From NCBI GenBank assembly GCA_964277385.1, contig OZ195520.1:1116001-1180000 (forward strand): a stretch of 64,000 nt of DNA. Direction: 5' to 3'. Below are positions 6,809-14,301 of the stretch, one piece after another. The position numbers and the translations under genes are program-made. How positions within the stretch are numbered: position 1 is the first letter of the stretch; each line of letters opens with the position of its first letter. The DNA is from WRAU01 sp964277385 (lineage in GTDB: Bacteria > Pseudomonadota > Alphaproteobacteria > WRAU01 > Hepatincolaceae). The notes beneath the pieces are model-generated. The model made no database searches. It was not told the origin of the DNA and saw only the letters and a list, made by a program, of their open reading frames with translations.

Positions 6809-6898
6809 TTAGTCAAGAAATAAAAAAGGATGGTTATTAGTTGTTAAAATTCTTACTTTATGATTATAAAACTGAAATAATTGAATGTTACTAGTCAT
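6809..6898 (-). CDS. Truncated 29-codon Bro-N leader ORF (cassette A)
   Basis: Starts ATG at 6898 after AAGGAGAC and encodes MTSNIQLFQFYNHKVRILTT and onward to FLFLD before TAA. This is the first strand-rich part of a Bro-N domain only. An almost identical 29-codon ORF lies at 35557-35646 in cassette C, so the truncated length is conserved. It could be a decayed gene or, like icd before ant in P1, a short coupled ORF whose translation is the target of the upstream RNA. Confidence 0.55.
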   Translation of the reverse strand: MTSNIQLFQFYNHKVRILTTNNHPFLFLD

Positions 6899-6928
6899 GA
6901 TTGTCTCCTTACTACAGGTTATTAATAG

Positions 6929-7009
6929 TGGTGGGGACGCTGAAACCTCAAAACAGTATGAGTGAGATTATTCCTCTTACGAGTATTGTATTCTCTGCCC
7001 TCCCGCCAT
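6929..7009 (-). ncRNA. C4-like structured leader RNA, copy A2
   Basis: Minus-strand RNA UGGCGGGAGGGCAGAGAAUA ... GUCCCCACCA with inner hairpin CUC-GUAA-GAG (GNRA loop) and 3' hairpin CUCA...UGAG. The -10 TATATT lies at 7015-7010; the -35 region carries an extra base relative to the other copies, so this promoter may be weak. It precedes the 29-codon Bro-N ORF. A further palindrome GGGTTTGAAACCC lies upstream at about 7094-7106. Confidence 0.6.
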
Positions 7010-7099
7010 AATATAAAATGCACCTATAAAGAAATCAAACAAACAATGCAAAATTTAAAATGATAGAAAGTATTTTTTCTGACACTCTGCAACGGGGTT

Positions 7100-7330
7100 T
7101 CAAACCCTACAATATAAAGATACTAAATCTTCAATTTTAGTACCATTTTTAAAATTGTTTTTATTAGTTTTATCACAAAAAGGAAATCTATAAGAAATTA
7201 AACGATAATAAGAAATTCGGTTTAGAATATTCCTAGCATAAGAATCATTATCAATGGTCAAATTTCTATCTTTTAATAGCTGAATTTGATTATCTATAGA
7301 TAACCATGATTTTTGATTGTTTAAAGACAT
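7100..7330 (-). pseudogene. Abi_2 (AbiD/AbiF-type) abortive infection protein, N-terminal fragment
   Basis: 76 aa beginning MSLNNQKSWLSIDNQIQLLK, with RNLTIDNDSYARNILNRISYYRLISYRFPF, the conserved N-terminal region of the Abi_2 family (QIxLLKxRGL...YYRLSGY). Full-length members are about 300 aa. The ORF breaks off at TKIEDLVSLY, where family similarity would continue, and the sequence runs into the conserved upstream block of Bro cassette A. The cassette insertion or a recombination at about 7110 therefore probably removed the 3' three quarters of the gene. Not expected to be functional. Confidence 0.75.
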
Positions 7331-7349
7331 TCTTGCTCTATAAATAAAA

Positions 7350-7402
7350 GAAGGGGTAGTAATTTCTTACATCCCTTCATATAAACCTTACCTCGTTCGA
7401 GG
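7350..7402 (-). ncRNA. Hairpins upstream of the Abi_2 fragment, possible AbiF-type RNA
   Basis: Two inverted repeats, GAAGGG...CCCTTC (7350-7378) and CCTCGTTCGAGG (7391-7402), lie 20-72 bp before the Abi_2 start. AbiF-type genes are known to be preceded by a conserved structured RNA. The arrangement is suggestive, but the pairing is weaker on the expected minus strand for the first hairpin. The rest of 7331-7612 shows no gene. Confidence 0.3.
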
Positions 7403-7612
7403 ATTATTTATAATATAATTTAAAAATTTATCATTTGCAATAACTTATCCTATAACTAGGAATATAATGCTTAATAATTATTATAAAATACTAAATATGA
7501 TTTTTGACTCTTCTTAAAAACAATTGAATAACAATTCTTTACAACAAAAGCTCAATTATGCTAGTCTTTATATATGCTTATACATTATATAAGCCTTCAT
7601 TCTTTTAAGCAT

Positions 7613-7643
7613 AAAAAGGAGCTTTAATTAGCTCCCTTTTTTT
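7613..7643 (-). terminator. Terminator of the ABC-3C operon
   Basis: Minus strand AAAAAGGGAGCT, loop AATTA, AGCTCCTTTTT: a GC-rich stem followed by a T run, 24 bp after the ATPase stop codon. The stem is nearly symmetric and may work in both directions. Confidence 0.75.
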
Positions 7644-7666
7644 ACTTATAAATTATTATAATTTTA

Positions 7667-9352
7667 TTAAACTTTAAAAAGCTTATCCTCTTGGGATAGT
7701 TCTAATACTGGTTTTACTGGTATTTCAAAATCTTTAATTTTATCACTTAGTAGAGAAACTATGCATTGTCCTTTTGTATTTTTAGTAATTTCAAATAATT
7801 TTTCTATGTTTTTATAATAGATTGTTTCTAGTTGATCATGTAAGAAAAAATATGGAACTTTTAATTTTTTCTCTATAGAAAAATTCAAATATGCCAAATC
7901 AAATAAATAAATTAAACTTCTTTTATCTCCTGTAGATGGTGAATTATCTAATCCATCTATAGCTAATAAAAATTCTTTAATATCAAAGTATTTATTTTTC
8001 CCCTCTTCTATTAGTATAAAATATTTCTCGTTGTAAATTTTATATGTATAATCAGTAAAGTATTTATTAAAGATTTTTAAGTTTTCACTATATTTTTCTT
8101 TAAAAGATATGAAATTATTTTGTATTTTATGAATTTTATTTTCTAGGCTAGAATATTCACTTGTTGCTTCTTGTATAATAGATATTCTAGTTTCTGTCGC
8201 CTCTATGTTCTTAGATACTTCTAAAATATCGTTATTAATACTTTCATACTCTCCAAAATCTTTTTTGTTTTTTAAATAAATCATAACCTTTTTTTCTTTT
8301 TCTAAGTGGTTATCTAATTCTTTTTTTCTTTCTTTGTGCAAATTATTAAGCTCTAATAGTTTATTATTTATATAATTAAGTTTATTAGATATCATAGAGT
8401 TGTAAAAATTAATTACTTTATCAAAGTTGCTAGATAAATTAGGAAGATCAACCTTTGCACTTTTATAAATAGCTTCAATTTGCTGATAATTAACCTCGGA
8501 GGAATTATTTATCAATAATTTTTGTTTTTCATAATCCTTTATTTCTATACTCAAATAGTTTAATTCTTCTTTTAGGGAAGAAATACTGGCTTGCATTTGA
8601 GATATAGTTTGTATTTTCTCAGCAACATATTCTTGAATTTTAAATTTCTTGGATTTGTTTTGCAAATCTAATAATGTACTTTGTAGGATTGGTAATTTTT
8701 GCTCTAATGAATTTAAAGCACTATCATTTTTACCTTTTAATATTTGCTTTACTTTGTTTATAACTTCCGATTTATTTGATAAGTCTTTAATATTTTGGTA
8801 GCCAAATAATAATAACCACATAGCTTCATATTGATGATTAGTAGTAGTTGCATGATTTATTCTAAATAAATTGGTAATTTGTTCAATATCTACTTTAATG
8901 AATTTAACTAACAGTTCTCCTAATGTAGGCTTTTTATAATCTTCACACAGACCAAATAGAATTTCCCTTAAATTCAAAGCATACTCTTCATTGCTCTTTT
9001 TTGCTCCATTTATAGAATTATTTCCATAGAGGTCTCTAATTAAAGTAATGGAGTTATTATCTTCATCTTTAATCGTTAATTCAAAAAAATAGTCTTTAAT
9101 TTTTTCCTTAAGCTCTGCATTTTCTGTTTTTAACTCTTTATCTTTAAATAAATTATCTTTAATATCACTTCCCAAACAAAATTTTATTAATTTAATAAAT
9201 GTAGTTTTTCCAACATTATTACCACTTGACTGTGGGTTAATAGTCTTATCACTAATAATATTTAGCCCCTCTATAAAGTCTACTTGCCTTATAATGCTAA
9301 AGCCTTCTTCAGACTTATTTTTAACTTTAATGAAAAATTGACTTAAAAGCAT
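7667..9352 (-). CDS. ABC-three-component system ATPase (DUF2326-like, SMC/Rad50-like)
   Basis: 561 aa. Walker A is GNNVGKTT at residues 44-51, followed by a long charged coiled-coil region (about 200-420) and a C-terminal ATPase half with STGDKRSLIYLFDLAY and the Walker-B-like PYFFLHD near residue 510. This split SMC-type layout with a serine/asparagine-rich P-loop context is characteristic of DUF2326 ATPases in ABC-3C defence systems, which couple DNA or phage sensing to an effector. The start overlaps the stop of the middle-component gene by 10 bp, so it is the last gene of a four-gene coupled operon. Confidence 0.8.
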   Translation of the reverse strand: MLLSQFFIKVKNKSEEGFSIIRQVDFIEGLNIISDKTINPQSSGNNVGKTTFIKLIKFCLGSDIKDNLFKDKELKTENAELKEKIKDYFFELTIKDEDNNSITLIRDLYGNNSINGAKKSNEEYALNLREILFGLCEDYKKPTLGELLVKFIKVDIEQITNLFRINHATTTNHQYEAMWLLLFGYQNIKDLSNKSEVINKVKQILKGKNDSALNSLEQKLPILQSTLLDLQNKSKKFKIQEYVAEKIQTISQMQASISSLKEELNYLSIEIKDYEKQKLLINNSSEVNYQQIEAIYKSAKVDLPNLSSNFDKVINFYNSMISNKLNYINNKLLELNNLHKERKKELDNHLEKEKKVMIYLKNKKDFGEYESINNDILEVSKNIEATETRISIIQEATSEYSSLENKIHKIQNNFISFKEKYSENLKIFNKYFTDYTYKIYNEKYFILIEEGKNKYFDIKEFLLAIDGLDNSPSTGDKRSLIYLFDLAYLNFSIEKKLKVPYFFLHDQLETIYYKNIEKLFEITKNTKGQCIVSLLSDKIKDFEIPVKPVLELSQEDKLFKV

Positions 9353-9582
9353 TTTTTTATATCTCCATCTTTATCTGAATTATCTATAAGATGAAGCATA
9401 AACAACCAAGTAATAGATACAAGATAATATTCAAAAGGTATTTCATCATTTAATTTTATATATTCATTATAAAGCCCCATTATATCAACCTTTCTATTTC
9501 TTTTTTTAGAAATGATTTCTATAAGTTTTGCTCCAATATAAAAAATATTATGATTAGGGGCAATATATTCACTTGCTATCAT
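9343..9582 (-). CDS. ABC-3C middle component (MC6-like)
   Basis: 79 aa from MIASEYIAPNHNIFYIGAKL. It has a small helical winged-helix-like pattern: IAPNHNIFYIGAKLIEIIS, a central LYNEYIKLN helix, and a hydrophobic YYLVSITWLFMLHLI near the end. Length and pattern match small ABC-3C middle components that connect the ATPase to the effector. The ATG at 9582 was preferred over the upstream one at 9618 because it overlaps the end of the preceding gene by 14 bp, giving coupling. Family assignment rests on pattern and context. Confidence 0.7.
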   Translation of the reverse strand: MIASEYIAPNHNIFYIGAKLIEIISKKRNRKVDIMGLYNEYIKLNDEIPFEYYLVSITWLFMLHLIDNSDKDGDIKKCF

Positions 9583-10111
9583 TAGGGTTTTCCAATATTT
9601 TACATTTATAAAAAGCATGAAAAGTTAAAAATCTTATACCCTCTTGTAAATCTGATACTGGATATTTTTCTAAATCATGCCATTCCTTAATCTGAATTTT
9701 TATTTCTTCTCTTATAAAATCTATAATATTATCACCAAAGCTATCCTTATTAATAAATTTAGCTTTATTATCTTCATACAAAATCTTAAATCTTCCATAG
9801 ATTCTACCAGCATAAGCAGGATTGTGATTATTTTTAATTAATATTACATTCTCTATAGATTGATTTACCCTCCAAAAATTTTTTAAAGATTCTTTATACT
9901 TGATAATCTTATTATCTATAAAATCTATTTTATTCTCTTCTTTAAAAGGAATAGTTAAACTATAATCATCGTTATTTGACGTTGCATATATTGTATCCAA
10001 AAGCAGTGGACACAGTTCGGCAACAATATCTATACCTTTATTTTTAGCTTGGTAATATTCATCACCAACTCTATTATTATCACCCTTAATTTCAATATCA
10101 CTATTCTTCAT
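9569..10111 (-). CDS. ABC-3C effector-side protein with C-terminal domain
   Basis: 180 aa from MKNSDIEIKGDNNRVGDEYY. After a short N-terminal IKGDNNRVGD motif it is a helical domain with YKESLKNFWRVNQSIENVI and a C-terminal EWHDLEKYPVSDLQEGIRFL, resembling the C-terminal domain of ABC-3C effectors. It lacks the N-terminal nuclease or peptidase usually fused to that domain. The ATG at 10111 overlaps the stop of the 57-aa membrane protein gene; the longer frame from 10162 would overlap that gene extensively. The effector function may be supplied by the membrane protein. Confidence 0.65.
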   Translation of the reverse strand: MKNSDIEIKGDNNRVGDEYYQAKNKGIDIVAELCPLLLDTIYATSNNDDYSLTIPFKEENKIDFIDNKIIKYKESLKNFWRVNQSIENVILIKNNHNPAYAGRIYGRFKILYEDNKAKFINKDSFGDNIIDFIREEIKIQIKEWHDLEKYPVSDLQEGIRFLTFHAFYKCKILENPNDSK

Positions 10112-10274
10112 CTTGCTTACTATCGCCAATTTTATTATTATTACCTTTAATTTTGATTTCACTATTTTTCTTTATATTATTACTAAACAAATTTAGTACA
10201 CCTAACTTTATACAAAAAGAAGTACCTGCAATTCCAATGGTCAAACCTAATAAAAAACTAATAAGAAATTCCAT
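10101..10274 (-). CDS. 57-aa single-pass membrane protein opening the ABC-3C operon
   Basis: Begins MEFLISFLLGLTIGIAGTSF, a clear transmembrane segment, followed by a cytoplasmic tail KKNSEIKIKGNNNKIGDSKQ. The tail repeats the motif of the next protein (NSDIEIKGDNNRVGD). A Shine-Dalgarno AAGGTAG lies upstream, and TATAAT on the minus strand at 10305-10300 could be its -10 box. The last codons overlap the start of the next gene out of frame. The shared IKGxNNxxGD motif suggests the two proteins stack through a common strand element and that the effector acts at the membrane. Confidence 0.75.
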   Translation of the reverse strand: MEFLISFLLGLTIGIAGTSFCIKLGVLNLFSNNIKKNSEIKIKGNNNKIGDSKQDEE

Positions 10275-10441
10275 AAAAACTACCTTAAATTAATATTTAA
10301 TTATACATAAATTTTATAATATTTTAAGATTAATTAATAGTTATAAATGGGAAATAATTTCTTTTTATATACAAAGACTTATTCTTGTTTGCTTAACTAA
10401 TTTGATTTATACTTAAGAAAATCAAAAAACGAGGTCAATAA

Positions 10442-10519
10442 ATGAATAAAATACTACTAGCTTTTATAATAACTTTAATATCCTTTAATGAATTATACAA
10501 CTTTTTCATTAAAAATTAA
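10442..10519 (+). CDS. 25-aa hydrophobic peptide ORF
   Basis: MNKILLAFIITLISFNELYN followed by FFIKN, preceded by GAGGT at 7 bp. It looks like the signal peptide of the adjacent outer-membrane protein (MKRLLLSSIITLMSFNLSA), so it may be the remnant of a lost paralog rather than a functional peptide. The remainder of 10306-10684 shows no other gene. Confidence 0.3.
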   Translation: MNKILLAFIITLISFNELYNFFIKN

Positions 10520-10684
10520 TATCTTAAACTAATTACATATATACCTTTATTTTACAACAAAGGTGTTTATTTTGTAATTATTAAATAGTAATAAAATAAT
10601 TATCATATTATAGTCAAATAAATAATGCAATTAGAGATTTTATTTTATATAATTTACCAGTGTAAAAAACTTGGATAGATAAAA

Positions 10685-11386
10685 ATGAAAAGATTATTAT
10701 TAAGTAGCATTATAACTTTAATGTCTTTCAATTTAAGTGCCGTTGAGCATGTGATTGGGGTTGGTGGTTTTTATGGAAATAATAAAACTAAATTAAGACA
10801 TTCTTCTATAATTGATTACGAAAACCCTAATTTTGATCCAAATAAGCCCATTGACAATACAAATAAAGAAAGATTGAAATATGCTTTAACTGATGATATA
10901 TCTAATAATAATAGTGGTTACAACTTAAATTTAGAATATCAATTTAGGTCTGATATTTTTGCTGTTGGTTTTGGTTTTGATAACAATAAAGTATATGTTA
11001 AACCAAATTATCAAAATTTAGACAATATTAATTATACAGTAAATACACCGTATCTTATGGCAATGATATCACCATATAGTAATAAATATTTTTCTATATG
11101 GCTTGGTTTATCCTTAGGTACAGGTTTTTTAAAAGCACTTTCTGAAAATAAAACACAATTTAATAGCACACTTTTTATAGATGGCGAATATAATATTAAT
11201 AAAAAGTTTATGTTATTTTCTAGATTTTCTCTCTCTGTTACTGAAAAATACAATCTAACTTATGATACAGATTTGCATATAGAAAATATACCCTTTAAAA
11301 ACCCAAGAGAACTTTATAATTGGTTAAATATAACTCCTCAAAATAATTATGTAAAAATCAATCTTGGTGTAAGATATAAAATTTAA
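10685..11386 (+). CDS. Outer-membrane beta-barrel protein, prophage-borne copy 1
   Basis: 233 aa with signal peptide MKRLLLSSIITLMSFNLSA, then GVGGFYGNN and alternating amphipathic strands, and a C-terminal LGVRYKI strand typical of small outer-membrane barrels. It shares distinctive blocks with the protein at 16483-17214: ENPNFDPNKP / DNPNYNPNRP, NNSGYNLNLEYQ, and the ends VKINLGVRYKI / YRINLGIRYKI. The two genes flank the fibre gene cluster. Likely roles are lysogenic conversion or masking of the phage receptor; neither can be read from sequence. Confidence 0.8.
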   Translation: MKRLLLSSIITLMSFNLSAVEHVIGVGGFYGNNKTKLRHSSIIDYENPNFDPNKPIDNTNKERLKYALTDDISNNNSGYNLNLEYQFRSDIFAVGFGFDNNKVYVKPNYQNLDNINYTVNTPYLMAMISPYSNKYFSIWLGLSLGTGFLKALSENKTQFNSTLFIDGEYNINKKFMLFSRFSLSVTEKYNLTYDTDLHIENIPFKNPRELYNWLNITPQNNYVKINLGVRYKI

Positions 11387-11437
11387 TTTTATAAAATAGT
11401 ATTTTTTAGGAAGATGGAGTATTAAATCCCCACCTTT

Positions 11438-12055
11438 TTACAACCACTCTACATTAGCAATTAGGTATAAATTAGTTGCATAACTATTAGGTTTTGTTGT
11501 GTCTCCTTCTATTAAATTTATTGATAAACCACTAGAAATATTACCATTCATTTTAAAAATCCAATCAAAATTTATTCTAGTATTTGGAATATTAATTGAG
11601 GATCTTGCACTAGAACCTAAACTAGGCAATTGATTAACCACATTAGTTCTTACGATAGTAGATAATGAAATTGTCTTGAATTCATGAGAATGTTCTTCTT
11701 CTGTATAAAAAGACTTTTTAAAAACATCGTTATATCCTAAATAAGTGTTATTATTTATTTTTTCTTGTATTTGTGTAACATTGTGTTGAGAAAGTCTTTT
11801 TTTTAATAAGGGATACAAATCTAATATTGATTTATTTATTTTATCTAATCTTAAATAAGTAATTTCTCTTAAAGTGTTACGATCTACTATTGTGCTTTCT
11901 TTTTCATTTAATAAAATACAACTTCCTATTTTAAAATGATAAAGTTTTTGTATATTCCCTATTCCATTCTTTATTGTTTGTTTGCCATCATCTATAACAA
12001 AGTTATCTTTACTTAGGGTGCTTGTTGTACTTGGATAATCTCTTGCTTGTGTCAT
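11438..12055 (-). CDS. Tail fibre C-terminal module (split paralog)
   Basis: 205 aa. The first half (LSKDNFVIDDGKQTIKNGIG ... GSCILLNEKES) matches the central region of the 463-aa fibre at 14302-15693 (LSEDNYILDDGEITDTKQIS ... GSIIYFPIGKY). The protein is the counterpart of that fibre's C-terminal half. Together with the gene at 12073-12642 it looks like one ancestral fibre split into two genes. Probably a tail-tip or receptor-binding component. Confidence 0.55.
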   Translation of the reverse strand: MTQARDYPSTTSTLSKDNFVIDDGKQTIKNGIGNIQKLYHFKIGSCILLNEKESTIVDRNTLREITYLRLDKINKSILDLYPLLKKRLSQHNVTQIQEKINNNTYLGYNDVFKKSFYTEEEHSHEFKTISLSTIVRTNVVNQLPSLGSSARSSINIPNTRINFDWIFKMNGNISSGLSINLIEGDTTKPNSYATNLYLIANVEWL

Positions 12056-12072
12056 TTTTTATTTCTCCTTTT

Positions 12073-12642
12073 TTAATCCATTTTCATTTTACAATAATAA
12101 TTTACTATTTTTGAATCTGGGATGACATAATTTGCCCCTTGGTAATCAATAGAACTAATATTTAAGTTAAAACTTATTTTTTCTTTATAAGGGTTATGGT
12201 AATCATTAACTACTGTGTTACCATAACTAGATCCTGCTATTATACTGCGATCAAGTGGGAATGTTTCACTAAAACCACTATTGCTATGATCAATATTGAA
12301 ATTATGTTTATGATTTTTGTAAGTATTATTTTCTTTAATATTAACCATGTCATTATTTAGCTTTAACATGTATGGTTTATCTGTTAAGTTTGGAATATCT
12401 CCATTGAAATAATTATGTATCTTATCATATTCGGTATTTCTATAATTTGTACCATCTAATTTAATATAAAAAAAAGGTTCTTTGTTTATTATTTTTTCTT
12501 CTCTTGCTAAATGTACAATTTGAAATTCAGGATCAAAAGAGAACAGTTTTTTTAAATTATGAATACTTAATGACCCATTCCCTATTAAGATATAATCTGA
12601 ATTCCTAGGTTTTTTATTTGGAAGTTCTGATATATTAGGCAT
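12073..12642 (-). CDS. Tail fibre/collar N-terminal module (split paralog)
   Basis: 189 aa with FFYIKLDGTNYRNTEYDKIH and IPNLTDKPYML, the phage tail-collar pattern (LDGSxY...YxxL...LPNL), and a later KHKHNFN histidine segment like HYHNHTF in the fibre at 14302. It corresponds to that fibre's N-terminal half. It lies four bases downstream of the broken collar gene and 17 bases upstream of the next fibre piece. Confidence 0.6.
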   Translation of the reverse strand: MPNISELPNKKPRNSDYILIGNGSLSIHNLKKLFSFDPEFQIVHLAREEKIINKEPFFYIKLDGTNYRNTEYDKIHNYFNGDIPNLTDKPYMLKLNNDMVNIKENNTYKNHKHNFNIDHSNSGFSETFPLDRSIIAGSSYGNTVVNDYHNPYKEKISFNLNISSIDYQGANYVIPDSKIVNYYCKMKMD

Positions 12643-12646
12643 CTTT

Positions 12647-13227
12647 TTATCCTTTATAATCTAATATTATGTATGGTGTTAGTGCTATTTTTTCTGGTTG
12701 ATATTTTTCTTTAATTTCGTTTCTAGATGTATTATTAAGATTCTGACCACTTGTTAATATTGTGACACTTGGAGATCTCATATCTGATGGTTTACCCCTA
12801 GCAACTCCATTATTATCTATATCTCTGGTTTTTAACCACCAAATAGCATTCCAAGTAAAATCTCCCTCTGAAGAAGTGATTTTTTCAGGATGCTCATGAC
12901 TAGGAGGTCTCCAATCAATAGTATCACCAACATTTTTACCACTACTAGGAAAATTAGAAATAATATTAGGTTTTTCTAAGTAATTTGGTAATTCATAAGT
13001 TGGTGTTGTTATTTGCATAACTTTTTCATAAAGATGATAAGTTCCTAAAAAACAACTTTTACCATTAGCAATATGTAGTATTACCCCATTAACATTGATT
13101 TCTTCAATAACAGTATCTCCTGCTGGATATGACAAAACTTCACCGATTAAATCTGCAATTAATCTTCTGCTAAGTCACTTATTTTGCAAGAATATCCAAC
13201 TCTATCATCTTCTATATACGTATACAT
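12647..13227 (-). pseudogene. Tail-collar protein broken by a frameshift
   Basis: Starting at ATG 13227 the frame encodes MYTYIEDDRVGYSCKISDLA and stops at TAA 13159-13161. In another frame the sequence continues RRLIADLIGEVLSYPAGDTV and runs to 12647 with collar features (VILHIANGKSCFL, YELPNYL, HEHP). The intact paralog at 15706-16299 reads KYTYIEDSNGVGY ... IKNFIGEIISYPA, joining both parts, so one frameshift at about 13160-13170 separates them. The only start for the downstream part is TTG at 13135. Confidence 0.75.
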
Positions 13228-13270
13228 TATATTCTCCTAATTTATTCTTTTTTCATTCATCTTACTTAAT

Positions 13271-14284
13271 TTAACTATTAAAATCCATCTTTGCTAACAT
13301 ATACCATTGTCCTGCTGTATTCTTCATCCTCGTCTCTTTCTCATCTGTTTTCGCTACTCTTGAATTATCAAAGTCAATTGCAAATTTTGTTGAGGACAAA
13401 TTAACACCAGGTTGATAAAATGAGTTACCTCCTGTTAGCTTTCTTTTAATTGCTCCTTTCTCAAATTGCTCATCAGAATTTCCCCAACCAGCGGCTGTGC
13501 CTAATTCTCCTGTAATTCTTTGCATAGCATCATCTTCAAAATTTCCTAATACTCTACTACTTCCTTTTGGTAAATGACGAGTTGTTCCATCATAAAAGTT
13601 TGGCATTGCAAATGTTCCATCTCCTCTATCTACAGCTCCAATGTTTTTAAATAAAATAGGATAATCTGTTATATTCAAAATGTTAGTACTATCCATTAAA
13701 GCGTAAGTTTTTATACCAACTTGCACTATATCTTGGTCTTTGTATTTATCTTCTGTATTAAACCACTTTTCTATTCCTACTGAAGCCTCTACTAAATCTT
13801 TTTTATTCTGTTCTAAGCTTTCCACCCTATCTAATAATCTATTCATCATATCTATTGTTGCAAATACCTGTTCGTTCACATCTACAACAACGTTCTCTGA
13901 ATTAGATATTGCCAAACTTACATTAAATAATATCTCATTTAATACATTGCGGGCTTCTGTACCTGGTCTATATTGTTCTGGAATTTGTGTTATTGCTATT
14001 AAATTATATTTATCATCAAATATTCCTAATTCTCTTATATAAAATCCCTTCTTAATTGGAGCATTAACTCTTAGAACACATTCTATTTGTACATTATTAT
14101 CTTTTGTGTTTTTAGAATTAATTCTATCTTTGTATTTTTCATTAACTAAGCTAGTCATATTCTCGTTAGGTTCTATCTCTGATCCATTACCATCTCCTAA
14201 TGCATAATATGTTAGTCTTAGAGGGTTATCTATTGTTGCCTCAGCTATTTTTTCTAATCCAATTTTTGTTATTATTGAACTCAT
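13271..14284 (-). CDS. Tail-collar fibre protein
   Basis: 337 aa. The N-terminus SSIITKIGLEKIAEATIDNP, with YALGDGNG, IKKGFYIRELGIFD and ITQIPEQYRPG, is the conserved tail-collar fibre domain (DUF3751/gpH-type) that attaches fibres to the baseplate. The C-terminal half holds a collar segment (ITDYPILFKNIGAVDRGDG, FAMPNFYDGTTRHL) and ends in a repeat-free tip. It would mediate receptor contact. It lies in the middle of the fibre operon between the intact and degenerate modules. Confidence 0.8.
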   Translation of the reverse strand: MSSIITKIGLEKIAEATIDNPLRLTYYALGDGNGSEIEPNENMTSLVNEKYKDRINSKNTKDNNVQIECVLRVNAPIKKGFYIRELGIFDDKYNLIAITQIPEQYRPGTEARNVLNEILFNVSLAISNSENVVVDVNEQVFATIDMMNRLLDRVESLEQNKKDLVEASVGIEKWFNTEDKYKDQDIVQVGIKTYALMDSTNILNITDYPILFKNIGAVDRGDGTFAMPNFYDGTTRHLPKGSSRVLGNFEDDAMQRITGELGTAAGWGNSDEQFEKGAIKRKLTGGNSFYQPGVNLSSTKFAIDFDNSRVAKTDEKETRMKNTAGQWYMLAKMDFNS

Positions 14285-14301
14285 TGTTTTGCTTCCTTTT
14301 G

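Noticed and set aside
6514..6840. ORFs on both strands across the C4-like element (also at 29064-29273), with apparent conservation
   Set aside because: They run through the promoter and structured RNA. Their similarity between copies follows from RNA and promoter conservation, and the Bro start is the better explanation.
11395..11432. Hairpin AAGATGGAG / CCCCACCTT between the OMP and fibre genes as a terminator
   Set aside because: On the plus strand, where the T run lies, it has two A-C mismatches; on the minus strand pairing is good through wobble but no T run follows. Left unassigned.
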